NCBI GenBank assembly: GCA_943324395.2 | Contig: CALPLL020000006.1 | Span: forward strand, 1 to 19,878 | Reading direction: 5' to 3' | Origin: Rhizobium sp. Q54 | GTDB taxonomy: Bacteria; Bacteroidota; Bacteroidia; Flavobacteriales; Flavobacteriaceae | Length of the DNA stretch: 19,878 bases | Part shown: in pieces, positions 7,899 through 16,534 of the stretch | Position numbering within the stretch: the first letter of the stretch is position 1 | Layout of the letters: each line of letters begins with the position of its first letter | Translations under genes and position numbers: made by a program | Notes under the pieces: generated by a model | What the model saw: the letters and a program-made list of their open reading frames with translations, nothing else | Database searches by the model: none | Told to the model about the DNA's origin: nothing

Positions 7899-9881
7899 AT
7901 GAAAATGAAACATTTATTTTTTGGACTTTTATTATCTCTAAATTTAATTGGATTTGCTCAAAATAGTAACAAAGAAGTTTTATTTACTATTGACAATAAG
8001 CCCTATTATACCGATGAATTTTCCAGAGTTTATAAGAAAAACCTTGATCTAGTTAAAGATGAGTCTCAAAAAGATTTAAATCAGTACCTTGAATTATTTG
8101 TAGGATATAAATTAAAAATCAATAAAGCATATAAATTAGGACTTCAAGACGGTACTGCATATCAAAATGAGTTGAAATCATATAGAGGCCAACTTTCAAA
8201 AAACTATACTTCCGATTCAAAAGTGACTAAGGAATTAGTAGAAGAAGGCTATAAAAGGTTCTTAACAGAAATAAAAGCTTCCCATATACTTTTTTCTGTA
8301 GATGAAAATGCAGCTCCAGAAGACACTTTAAAAGTTTATAAACAAGCCTTAGAAGTTCGTAAAAGAGCCATTGCTGGTGAAGATTTCGGAAAATTGGCTA
8401 CTGAATTTTCGCAAGATCCATCTGCTAAAGACAACAAAGGAGATTTAGGCTATTTTACCGCTTTTAGAATGGTTTATGCTTTTGAAACAGGTGCTTATAA
8501 AACACCAAAAGGAAGCATTTCAAATCCAGTTCGTACCCGATTTGGTTATCATTTGATTAAAGTTGATGATGTTCGTGATAACAGAGGTGATTTAATCGTA
8601 GCTCACATTATGATTATGAACCCACCTGCAACCCCTGAAAATAAAGAAGATGCTGACAAAGGGAAAAATACAATTCAAGATATTTATAAGAAATTGCAGC
8701 AAGGTGAAAAATTCGAGGATTTAGCCAAACAATTCTCAGAAGATAAATCGTCTTCTTCAAAAGGAGGGGTGTTAAATAGATTTGGCTCAGGCCAATTGAG
8801 TTCTGAAGAATTTGAAAATGTAGCTTTTAATTTAACAAAAGAAAATCCAGTTTCCGAACCATTTAAAAGTCAATATGGATGGCACATTGTTAAATTAATT
8901 GATAAATTTTCAGTAAAAACACTTGATGAAATGCGTTCTGATTTAGAATCAAAAGTGAGTAAAGACGATCGTTCAAGATTGATTACTGCATCTATGAATG
9001 AAAAATTAAGAAAAAAATACACTATTAAAAGAGATAATAAATTCTATGCTGTTATTTCTAAATTAGTCACAGAAAATTTTTACGAAGGAAAATGGGATAC
9101 ACCAGCTGATTTAAAATCGTATAATAAAAACTTGGTAACAATTAACTCATCAAAATCGATTACAGGTGCTTCTTTTTTAACTTATGTAAAAGAGCAACAA
9201 AAAACCAAAAACACATTGAAACCGTTATCTAAATTGGTTAATAAATTTTATGAAAGCTATTTAGACCAGGAATTATCTCAATATTATGATGATAATTTAG
9301 AAATAGAATTTTCTGAGTTTTCAGCGGTTATGGATGAATACCGAGATGGATTGCTGCTTTTTGATTTAATGGAAAAAGAAATTTGGAATAAATCAAAAAC
9401 AGATACTCTAGGTTTGAAATCATTTTATGATAAAAATCTTCAAAATTATCAATGGAAAAATCGTTTGGATGTTACAATACTTTCTTCGACTAATGAAGAC
9501 GTTATTAAGAAAGCAGCTAAATATTTGAAAAATGAAAAAACGGTTGATTTTATCAAAGAAAAATTAAATGTAAAAGACGGCGCAGTAAATATTATGTCAA
9601 AAGTGGGTGTTTTTGAAGAAGGAAATGATGCATTGCCAAAAAATTTAAAATTTGAAACAGGAATTTCTGATATAATTAAAGAAGGCGAGTATTATTTTGT
9701 AACTAAAGTAAATAAAACTTTACCTTCAGGTCCTAAAACACTGGAAGAATGCAAAGGCAAAGCAATTAATGATTACCAACAATATTTAGAAGAAAACTGG
9801 GTTAAAGACCTAAAAAACGAATTTAAAGTTGAAGTGAATCAATCAGTTTTTGAAAGTGTAAAAAAACAATTGAAACCATAA
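7899..9881 (+). CDS. Exported peptidyl-prolyl cis-trans isomerase with two parvulin domains
   Basis: A 660-residue protein beginning with a hydrophobic signal peptide (M-K-M-K-H-L-F-F...G-F-A-Q, cut probably near residue 20), so it acts in the periplasm. Two parvulin (rotamase) domains are clear. The first is at about 125-225 (A-S-H-I-L-F, then G-D-L-G-Y-F, ending F-G-Y-H-L-I-K-V). The second is at about 234-337 (A-H-I-M-I, then K-G-G-V-L, ending Y-G-W-H-I-V-K-L). Residues about 502-615 may be a third, degenerate parvulin-like unit; the stretch between is not assigned. By family it should assist folding of exported and outer-membrane proteins, like SurA/PpiD. It is followed after 62 nt by a second isomerase gene and preceded by a good promoter, so it likely heads an operon. 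A specific symbol is not justified. Confidence 0.9.
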   Translation: MKMKHLFFGLLLSLNLIGFAQNSNKEVLFTIDNKPYYTDEFSRVYKKNLDLVKDESQKDLNQYLELFVGYKLKINKAYKLGLQDGTAYQNELKSYRGQLSKNYTSDSKVTKELVEEGYKRFLTEIKASHILFSVDENAAPEDTLKVYKQALEVRKRAIAGEDFGKLATEFSQDPSAKDNKGDLGYFTAFRMVYAFETGAYKTPKGSISNPVRTRFGYHLIKVDDVRDNRGDLIVAHIMIMNPPATPENKEDADKGKNTIQDIYKKLQQGEKFEDLAKQFSEDKSSSSKGGVLNRFGSGQLSSEEFENVAFNLTKENPVSEPFKSQYGWHIVKLIDKFSVKTLDEMRSDLESKVSKDDRSRLITASMNEKLRKKYTIKRDNKFYAVISKLVTENFYEGKWDTPADLKSYNKNLVTINSSKSITGASFLTYVKEQQKTKNTLKPLSKLVNKFYESYLDQELSQYYDDNLEIEFSEFSAVMDEYRDGLLLFDLMEKEIWNKSKTDTLGLKSFYDKNLQNYQWKNRLDVTILSSTNEDVIKKAAKYLKNEKTVDFIKEKLNVKDGAVNIMSKVGVFEEGNDALPKNLKFETGISDIIKEGEYYFVTKVNKTLPSGPKTLEECKGKAINDYQQYLEENWVKDLKNEFKVEVNQSVFESVKKQLKP

Positions 9882-9943
9882 TTATTAGCCTGAGGGTAAA
9901 AAAAGTATTTAAAATAAATAACAATAGCGAATAGAATTAGAGG

Positions 9944-11374
9944 ATGATGACATTAAATAAAACAAACAGAAGATTTTTAAATACAAAAACGGCTTTAATA
10001 GTTCTTTTTTCTTTCGTGGCTTTTCTTGCCAATGCTCAAGAAATAATTAAAGAAAAACCAGCTGATTCCGTTAAAGTTAAATTTCCACAATCTCGTCAAA
10101 AAGTAGATGGAATTATTGCGACTGTTGGAGATTATATGGTCTTAGATTCTGATATCGACAAAGCGTATTTAGAAATTTCAAGCCAAGGTAATTCAATTAA
10201 AGACATTACAAGATGTCAAATGTTGGGTAAATTATTGGAAGATAAATTATATGCACATCAGGCTATTCAAGACAGTATTATTGTTAAGGATGATGAAGTA
10301 AAGAAGATGATGGACGATAGAATAAACTATATGGTGGAGCAAATAGGCTCTATGGATAAGGTAATTCAATATTATAAAAAAAATACCGAGGAAGAATTTA
10401 AAACCTATTTCTTTGATATTCTTAAAGAAAACAAGTTGTCTGAGGACATGCAAAAGAAGATTGTTGATGCCGTAGAAGTAACTCCTGAGGAAGTACGAAC
10501 CTTTTTCAAGAAAATCCCTTTTACGGAATTGCCTGTTTTTGGATCTGAAATGGAAGTCTCCCAAATTGTAATCACCCCAAAAATTACAGAGGAAGAAAAG
10601 CAAAAAGTAATCGATAAACTCAAAGGGTTTAAAAAGGAAATTCAAGGTGGTGCTAGTTTTTTTAGTAAAGCAGTTTTGTATTCTGAAGATCCAGGTTCAC
10701 GATCATCGGGTGGTTTTTATAAAATGACAAGAAAAACACCATTTGTAAAAGAATTTAAAGATGTTGCATTTAGCCTTGCAGAAGGAGAAATTTCAGATCC
10801 TTTTGAAACTGAATTTGGTTTCCATATTATTTACGTAGAAAAAATTAGAGGGCAAGAAATTGATTTGCGTCACATTTTGTTAACGCCTAAGGTTTCTGAT
10901 GAATCTCTAAAAGCAGCAAAAGAGAAAATCACTTTGATCAAAAAGAGAATTCAAGATAAGGAAATCACATTTGCGGAAGCGGCTAGAACATTATCTGATG
11001 AAAAAGAAACGAAAGCAAATGGAGGTGTTTTAATTAATCCTAAAACACAAGATACTCGTTTTGAATTGACTAAAATGGACCCGACTTTATATGCAAATGT
11101 TTCAAATTTAAAAGAAGGTGAAGTTTCAGCTCCATTGGGAGAAGAAGATCAAACAGGTAAAAAGAAATTCAAGCTGTTAACAGTTACCAATAGAATTAAT
11201 GAGCATACTGCTGATTATGCAAAAGATTATATCAAAATTAAAAATCTTGCTTTAAAAGAAAAACAAATTAGAGCTATTGGAAAATGGTTTGAAGAGAAAA
11301 TTAAAGAAACTTTCATCAAAATAAATGGGGAATACAGAGATTGCGTTTTTACAAATAACTGGTTAAAAAAATAG
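9944..11374 (+). CDS. SurA-like periplasmic peptidyl-prolyl isomerase
   Basis: A 476-residue protein with a signal peptide (hydrophobic core about 17-30, A-N-A-Q at 29-32). An N-terminal helical chaperone region of SurA_N type follows at about 52-185 (V-D-G-I-I-A-T-V-G-D...D-S-D-I-D). The first parvulin domain is at about 202-302 (V-S-Q-I-V-I, G-G-F-Y-K-M, F-G-F-H-I-I-Y-V). The second, at about 305-415, has a good start (D-L-R-H-I-L-L-T) but no G-F/Y-H-I end, so it is probably non-catalytic. Domain order and length are close to SurA, the periplasmic chaperone for outer-membrane beta-barrels. The role is inferred from family; the sequence cannot show clients. Two ATGs lie together at 9944 and 9947; the first is used here. 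A 54-nt gap leads to the MoxR gene. Confidence 0.9.
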   Translation: MMTLNKTNRRFLNTKTALIVLFSFVAFLANAQEIIKEKPADSVKVKFPQSRQKVDGIIATVGDYMVLDSDIDKAYLEISSQGNSIKDITRCQMLGKLLEDKLYAHQAIQDSIIVKDDEVKKMMDDRINYMVEQIGSMDKVIQYYKKNTEEEFKTYFFDILKENKLSEDMQKKIVDAVEVTPEEVRTFFKKIPFTELPVFGSEMEVSQIVITPKITEEEKQKVIDKLKGFKKEIQGGASFFSKAVLYSEDPGSRSSGGFYKMTRKTPFVKEFKDVAFSLAEGEISDPFETEFGFHIIYVEKIRGQEIDLRHILLTPKVSDESLKAAKEKITLIKKRIQDKEITFAEAARTLSDEKETKANGGVLINPKTQDTRFELTKMDPTLYANVSNLKEGEVSAPLGEEDQTGKKKFKLLTVTNRINEHTADYAKDYIKIKNLALKEKQIRAIGKWFEEKIKETFIKINGEYRDCVFTNNWLKK

Positions 11375-11428
11375 GATCCTATTCAATCAGAGTTTATAAT
11401 ACACCTCTAAATTCTTAAAAAATAAAAA

Positions 11429-12382
11429 ATGTCTGACGTAGCCGAAATAAATAAATTAGTCCAAAAAAGGATTGATCTTAAGAAAGAAATTGCAAAAATA
11501 ATTGTTGGTCAAGAAGAAGTGGTTGATCAAATTGTATTGAGTATTTTTTCGGGCGGACACGCACTATTGGTTGGTGTGCCAGGTTTAGCAAAAACATTAA
11601 TGGTTAATACCATTTCTCAAGCTTTAGGATTGGATTTTAAACGCATTCAGTTTACCCCGGATTTAATGCCTTCTGATATTTTAGGAAGTGAAATTTTGGA
11701 TGAAAATAGGCAGTTTAAGTTTTTAAAAGGACCTATTTTTTCTAATATCATTTTAGCAGATGAGATTAACAGAACTCCTCCAAAAACTCAAGCTGCATTA
11801 TTAGAAGCCATGCAAGAAAGAGCCGTTACTATTGCTGGTCACAACTATAAATTAGATTTACCTTATTTTGTTTTAGCAACGCAAAATCCAATTGAGCAGG
11901 AAGGAACTTATCCTTTGCCAGAAGCACAATTAGACCGTTTTATGTTTTCTATAAAATTAGATTATCCAACTTTTGATGAGGAAGTTCAAGTGGTAAAAAA
12001 TACGACTTCAAATTCAGATATTACCGTAAATCCTTTATTTAATTCTCAAGAAATTATCGATTTCCAACAGTTAATTAGAAGAATTCCTGTAGCCGATAAT
12101 GTAGTTGAATATGCAGTTACTTTAGTTAGTAAAACAAGACCTGATAATTCACTTTCGAATGATTTTGTTAAAAATTATATAGATTGGGGTGCTGGACCTA
12201 GAGCGTCGCAAAATTTAATTTTAGCTGCTAAAGCAAATGCTGCTTTCAATGGTAAGTTTTCACCAGATATTGAAGATGTAAAAGCGGTTGCTATCGGAAT
12301 TTTAAGACACCGTGTTGTAAAAAATTACAAAGCAGATGCCGAAGGAATTTCGATTGAAAAAATCATCGATTCTTTATTATAA
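11429..12382 (+). CDS. MoxR-family AAA+ ATPase
   Basis: A 317-residue cytoplasmic AAA+ ATPase of MoxR type. Walker A is G-V-P-G-L-A-K-T (49-56). Walker B is I-I-L-A-D-E-I-N-R (107-115). The sensor-1 region is A-T-Q-N-P-I-E-Q-E-G-T (150-160), followed by L-P-E-A-Q-L-D-R-F, all hallmarks of the family. MoxR ATPases act as chaperone-like partners, often of von Willebrand A or DUF58 proteins encoded next door. No such partner is visible here: the gene follows the SurA-like gene and is closed by a hairpin before aconitase. It is probably cotranscribed with the two isomerases, which suggests an envelope-linked job, but this is inference. Confidence 0.92.
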   Translation: MSDVAEINKLVQKRIDLKKEIAKIIVGQEEVVDQIVLSIFSGGHALLVGVPGLAKTLMVNTISQALGLDFKRIQFTPDLMPSDILGSEILDENRQFKFLKGPIFSNIILADEINRTPPKTQAALLEAMQERAVTIAGHNYKLDLPYFVLATQNPIEQEGTYPLPEAQLDRFMFSIKLDYPTFDEEVQVVKNTTSNSDITVNPLFNSQEIIDFQQLIRRIPVADNVVEYAVTLVSKTRPDNSLSNDFVKNYIDWGAGPRASQNLILAAKANAAFNGKFSPDIEDVKAVAIGILRHRVVKNYKADAEGISIEKIIDSLL

Positions 12383-12404
12383 AAACAGTATTTTTATATA
12401 AAAC

Positions 12405-12437
12405 ACCTCAAATCTTCAGGAAAGATTTGAGGTATTT
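12405..12437 (+). terminator. Hairpin terminator after the MoxR gene
   Basis: A perfect 12-bp stem (12405-12416 with 12422-12433) with a 5-nt loop lies 22 nt after the MoxR stop codon. The T-tract is short (ATTTTC), so termination may be partial. It separates the isomerase/MoxR operon from the aconitase gene. Confidence 0.7.
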
Positions 12438-12615
12438 TCGTTTAACGGTAATTTCGAATTTCATAAAAATCACGTTAATAATTATTAATTAGACAATATT
12501 TTATTGTTATTTTACTTTTATCTTAAAAAAATACCTTTTTAATACTATATTTTAAATAATAATCAGTTCAAATCGTAGTTTTATTAAAATATCTTTAATA
12601 TTAATTGGAATTGTT

Positions 12616-12623
12616 TAAATTTG
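12616..12623 (+). promoter_or_regulatory. Candidate -7 box for aconitase
   Basis: TAAATTTG fully matches the TAnnTTTG consensus, 28 nt upstream of the ATG at 12652. At 19-nt spacing the -33 position reads TTT (12594-12596) where TTG is expected, so the upstream element is imperfect. Nothing else was identified in the very AT-rich stretch 12440-12615. Confidence 0.5.
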
Positions 12624-12651
12624 TATTCTTAATAAACTAATATAGATTACT

Positions 12652-14916
12652 ATGGCTTTTGATATAGAAATGATAAAAAAGGTATACAGCAATATGCCTT
12701 CTCGTGTAGATAAAGCGAGAGAAATTGTTGGAAGACCATTAACTTTAACTGAGAAAATTTTATATACGCATCTTTGGGAAGGAACTCCTTCTCAAGCTTT
12801 TAAAAATGGAGTTGACTATGTTGACTTCGCTCCAGATCGTGTTGCTTGTCAAGATGCCACTGCTCAAATGGCTTTATTGCAATTCATGCATGCTGGGAAG
12901 AAAACGGTTGCAGTTCCAACAACGGTGCATTGTGATCACTTAATCCAGGCCAAAGTGGGTGCTTCAACTGATTTAGCTGTTGCAAATTCTCAATCGAAAG
13001 AAGTTTTTGATTTCTTATCATCTGTTTCTAATAAATACGGAATTGGATTTTGGAAGCCAGGATCAGGAATTATTCACCAAATTGTTTTAGAAAATTATGC
13101 ATTTCCTGGTGGAATGATGATTGGTACCGATTCACATACTGTGAATGCAGGTGGTTTAGGTATGCTTGCAATAGGTGTTGGTGGTGCTGATGCTGTTGAT
13201 GTAATGTCAGGAATGTCATGGGAATTAAAATTTCCAAAATTAATAGGAGTTAAACTTACAGGAAAATTAAACGGTTGGACTGCTCCAAAAGATGTAATAC
13301 TTAAAGTGGCTGATATCCTTACCGTTAAAGGTGGAACTGGAGCAATTGTTGAATATTTTGGTGAAGGTGCAACTAATATGTCTTGTACTGGAAAAGGGAC
13401 CATTTGTAACATGGGTGCTGAAATTGGTGCAACCACTTCTACTTTTGGTTATGATGATTCAATGAGAAGATATTTAGCGGCAACTGGTCGTCAAGATGTA
13501 GTTGATGCAGCTGATAAAGTGTCCGATTATCTAACCGGAGATGCTGAAGTATATGCCAATCCAGAAAAATATTTTGATCAATTAATTGAAATTAACTTAA
13601 GTGAATTAGAGCCTTATATCAATGGGCCTTTTACACCAGATAGAGGAACTCCTGTTTCTAAAATGAAAGAAGAAGCGGCTAAAAATGGCTGGCCTTTAAA
13701 AGTTGAATGGGGATTAATAGGCTCTTGTACCAACTCTTCTTATGAGGATATGGCTCGCGCAGCCTCAATTGTAGAACAAGCTGTTGCTCACGGAATTTCT
13801 CCAAAAGCAGAATTCGGAATTAATCCAGGTTCTGAGCAAATTAGATATACCATCGAAAGAGATGGAATTATAGCTACTTTTGAAAAAATGGGAACTAAAG
13901 TTTTTACCAACGCCTGCGGACCATGTATCGGTCAGTGGGATAGAGAAGGTGCTGATAAAGGAGAAAAAAATACAATTGTACACTCGTTTAACCGAAACTT
14001 TTCTAAGCGTGCCGACGGAAATCCGAATACGCATGCCTTTGTAACTTCACCAGAAATGGTTGCTGCATTAGCAATATCAGGAGATTTATCTTTTAATCCA
14101 ATTACAGATACTTTATTAAATGACAAAGGGGAAGCGGTAAAATTACTTCCTCCTAATGGTGATGAGTTACCAAAAAGAGGTTTTGCTGTTGATGATAATG
14201 GATTTCAAGCTCCAGCAGCTGATGGAAGTGGAGTAGTAGTTGCAGTTTCTGAAACTTCAGATAGATTACAATTATTAGCACCATTTGATGCTTGGGATGG
14301 AAATAATTATACAGGTGCAAAATTATTAATCAAAGCATTCGGTAAATGTACCACCGATCATATTTCTATGGCTGGACCATGGTTAAGATTCCGTGGACAT
14401 TTAGATAATATTTCTAATAATATGTTGATTGGTGCTGTAAATGCGTACAATCAAGAAGCCAATAAAGTTAAAAATCAATTAACTGGTACCTATGAAACAG
14501 TTCCTGCTGTAGCAAGGGCTTACAAAGCTGCTGGTGTACCAAGTATTGTGGTGGGCGATCAAAATTATGGGGAAGGTTCTTCAAGAGAACACGCTGCTAT
14601 GGAACCTCGTTTCCTAGGTGTTAAAGCGGTATTGGTAAAATCTTTTGCTCGTATTCACGAAACTAATTTGAAAAAACAAGGTATGTTAGCGTTGACTTTT
14701 GCAAATGAAGCTGACTATGATAAAATTCAAGAAAATGATACTATCAATTTCTTAGATTTAGTTGATTTTGCTCCAGGCAAACCATTATCTATTGAATTCG
14801 CTCACGAAGACGGTTCTAAGGATGTGGTTTTAGCTAATCACACCTATAATGATAGCCAAATTGGTTGGTTTGTAGCTGGTTCAGCATTAAACTTAATTGC
14901 CGCTGGTAAAGCATAA
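12652..14916 (+). CDS. Aconitate hydratase (mitochondrial-type aconitase)
   Basis: A 754-residue aconitase, which interconverts citrate and isocitrate through cis-aconitate in the cytoplasmic TCA cycle. The three cysteines that hold the [4Fe-4S] cluster are visible: C359 in G-S-C-T-N-S-S, and C422 and C425 in N-A-C-G-P-C-I-G. Other family signatures are G-T-D-S-H-T (158-163), the swivel-domain start near residue 535 and G-S-S-R-E-H-A-A (642-649). The length and the N-terminal block fit the mitochondrial (ACO2-like) group better than the ~890-residue AcnA or the ~860-residue AcnB forms, so no acnA/acnB symbol is given. The gene is monocistronic, with a promoter candidate upstream and a terminator after it. 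Confidence 0.96.
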   Translation: MAFDIEMIKKVYSNMPSRVDKAREIVGRPLTLTEKILYTHLWEGTPSQAFKNGVDYVDFAPDRVACQDATAQMALLQFMHAGKKTVAVPTTVHCDHLIQAKVGASTDLAVANSQSKEVFDFLSSVSNKYGIGFWKPGSGIIHQIVLENYAFPGGMMIGTDSHTVNAGGLGMLAIGVGGADAVDVMSGMSWELKFPKLIGVKLTGKLNGWTAPKDVILKVADILTVKGGTGAIVEYFGEGATNMSCTGKGTICNMGAEIGATTSTFGYDDSMRRYLAATGRQDVVDAADKVSDYLTGDAEVYANPEKYFDQLIEINLSELEPYINGPFTPDRGTPVSKMKEEAAKNGWPLKVEWGLIGSCTNSSYEDMARAASIVEQAVAHGISPKAEFGINPGSEQIRYTIERDGIIATFEKMGTKVFTNACGPCIGQWDREGADKGEKNTIVHSFNRNFSKRADGNPNTHAFVTSPEMVAALAISGDLSFNPITDTLLNDKGEAVKLLPPNGDELPKRGFAVDDNGFQAPAADGSGVVVAVSETSDRLQLLAPFDAWDGNNYTGAKLLIKAFGKCTTDHISMAGPWLRFRGHLDNISNNMLIGAVNAYNQEANKVKNQLTGTYETVPAVARAYKAAGVPSIVVGDQNYGEGSSREHAAMEPRFLGVKAVLVKSFARIHETNLKKQGMLALTFANEADYDKIQENDTINFLDLVDFAPGKPLSIEFAHEDGSKDVVLANHTYNDSQIGWFVAGSALNLIAAGKA

Positions 14917-14933
14917 ATTTTTTTTATCCTATT

Positions 14934-14964
14934 AAAAACGCGCTGTGAAAACAGTGCGTTTTTT
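14934..14964 (+). terminator. Intrinsic terminator after aconitase
   Basis: A 13-bp stem (14934-14946 with 14951-14963) contains one G-T wobble and is capped by a GAAA tetraloop. It ends in a T-run, 17 nt after the aconitase stop codon. Confidence 0.85.
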
Positions 14965-14976
14965 GTTTTACAGCTT

Positions 14977-15033
14977 TTGCAATTAAAACTGAGATGTAAA
15001 TTTTTGCTTACTTCATTAAAAATTATATCTTTA
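14977..15033 (+). promoter_or_regulatory. Promoter region of the permease gene, two overlapping candidates
   Basis: Two promoter-like pairs with 19-nt spacers overlap. TTG 14977-14979 pairs with AATTTTTG at 14999-15006 (one mismatch in the -7 box). TTG 15004-15006 pairs with TATCTTTA at 15026-15033 (last base off). Either would start transcription before the ATG at 15055. This argues against the in-frame TTG at 14977 being a translation start. Confidence 0.5.
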
Positions 15034-15054
15034 ACCAAACCAAAAACCAAAATT

Positions 15055-16464
15055 ATGCAAGACAACAATCCCGAAGATTTTAAAAGAGAATTAGGTTTAT
15101 TAGATGGAACAATGCTTGTTGTGGGATCCATGATAGGCTCAGGAATATTTATTGTAAGTTCTGATATGGTTCGCCAAGTGGGTTCTGCAGGATGGCTAAT
15201 TGCGATTTGGGGACTTACAGCCTTGCTTACAATAGTAGCCGCGGTGAGTTATGGCGAATTGAGTGCCATGTTTCCCAAAGCCGGCGGTCAATACGTTTAT
15301 TTGAAAGAAGCTTACGGAAAATTAATAGGGTTTTTATACGGTTGGAGCTTTTTTGCAGTAATTCAAACTGGTACAATTGCTGCCGTAGGAGTTGCATTTT
15401 CAAAATTTGCAGCCTATTTATATCCACCTTTAAGTGAAAAAAATGTCATTTTTGAAATAGGAAATTTCCAACTACATGCCGCTCAAATAGTATCAATAAT
15501 TACCATTGTTTTACTTACCTATATCAATAGTCGCGGAGTTAAAAACAGTAAAATTCTGCAAACTGTTTTGACAATAATTAAAATTCTGTCTCTAGCAGGA
15601 CTTGTTATTTTTGGATTTGCCTTGGGCGCGAAAACTGAAATTTGGAATGCCAATTGGGCCGATGCCTGGGCTGTAAAATCGTATGCTGTTGATACTAACT
15701 CGTGGTTACCGATAGGTGGGATGGCTTTAATTGCTGCAGTTTCAGCTGCTTTGGTGGGTTCAATTTTTTCTAGCGATGCCTGGAATGGTGTGACTTTTAT
15801 TGCTGGTGAAATTAAAAATCCTAAGCGAAATGTAGGGTTGAGTTTGTTCTTAGGAACGCTTATTGTAAGTTTTATTTACATATTAGCCAACTTAATGTAT
15901 CTAGCTGTAGTTCCACTTCAAGGAATTGCAACTGCTGAATCTGATAGGGTAGCGGTGGTCGCTTCGCAAAATATTTTTGGGGCTTCTGGAACTGTAATTA
16001 TTGCTTTAATGATAATGATTTCCACATTTGCATGTAATAATGGATTGATAATGGCAGGAGCAAGAGTTTATTATACTATGGCGAAAGACGGTTTATTCTT
16101 CAAAAAAGCTGCTATTTTAAATGAGTCAAGTGTGCCTTCTTGGTCTTTATGGGCACAATGTATTTGGGCTTCAGCTTTGTGCTTAACAGGTAAATATGGT
16201 GATTTATTAGACTTTGTTGTAATCATTGTTCTTATATTTTATATCTTAACTATCTATGGTATTTTTATTCTTCGTAAGAAAATGCCAGATGCAGAAAGAC
16301 CTTATAAAGCTTTTGGATATCCATTTTTACCATTCTTATATATCATTATTGCAACAGCTATTTGTGCTGCTTTATTAGTTACAAAAACCAGCACTTGTGG
16401 TTGGGGTGTATTGATTATGTTAATTGGAATCCCGATTTATTATCTTATGAAAAAAGAAATTTAA
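15055..16464 (+). CDS. APC-family amino-acid permease
   Basis: A 469-residue inner-membrane transporter with about 12 hydrophobic segments. The first segment carries G-S-M-I-G-S-G-I-F (24-32), the unwound substrate-binding motif of the amino acid-polyamine-cation (APC) superfamily. Near 238-260 the motif D-A-W-N-G-V-T-F followed by G-E-I-K-N-P-K-R-N is typical of LAT-type members. It probably imports or exchanges amino acids; the substrate cannot be told from sequence. The ATG at 15055 (M-Q-D-N-N-P-E-D-F-K) is chosen because the reading frame upstream overlaps promoter-like elements and gives an atypical N-terminus, and because the first membrane segment follows at the usual distance. The gene stands alone between terminators. 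Confidence 0.9.
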   Translation: MQDNNPEDFKRELGLLDGTMLVVGSMIGSGIFIVSSDMVRQVGSAGWLIAIWGLTALLTIVAAVSYGELSAMFPKAGGQYVYLKEAYGKLIGFLYGWSFFAVIQTGTIAAVGVAFSKFAAYLYPPLSEKNVIFEIGNFQLHAAQIVSIITIVLLTYINSRGVKNSKILQTVLTIIKILSLAGLVIFGFALGAKTEIWNANWADAWAVKSYAVDTNSWLPIGGMALIAAVSAALVGSIFSSDAWNGVTFIAGEIKNPKRNVGLSLFLGTLIVSFIYILANLMYLAVVPLQGIATAESDRVAVVASQNIFGASGTVIIALMIMISTFACNNGLIMAGARVYYTMAKDGLFFKKAAILNESSVPSWSLWAQCIWASALCLTGKYGDLLDFVVIIVLIFYILTIYGIFILRKKMPDAERPYKAFGYPFLPFLYIIIATAICAALLVTKTSTCGWGVLIMLIGIPIYYLMKKEI

Positions 16465-16483
16465 TTCCCTGAATTATAGTATA

Positions 16484-16513
16484 AAAAAGCCGATTAATTA
16501 AAATCGGCTTTTT
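16484..16513. terminator. Bidirectional intrinsic terminator
   Basis: A perfect 12-bp stem (16484-16495 with 16502-16513) with a 6-nt loop has A-rich left and T-rich right arms. It lies between the convergent permease and protease genes and can serve both. Confidence 0.88.
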
Positions 16514-16534
16514 AAAACTAAATAAGATGGTATT

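Noticed and set aside
10247..10645. 132-codon open frame on the minus strand inside the SurA-like gene
   Set aside because: It lies fully antisense to a well-supported gene, has a biased Phe/Leu/Ile-rich composition expected from the complement of AT-rich coding DNA, and shows no domain.
12493..12507. Short inverted repeat (6-bp arms, 3-nt loop) upstream of aconitase
   Set aside because: It is made only of A/T-rich bases in a very AT-rich stretch and is too short to separate from chance.
13095..13436. 113-codon antisense open frame inside the aconitase gene
   Set aside because: It overlaps highly conserved aconitase sequence and its product has no recognisable features.
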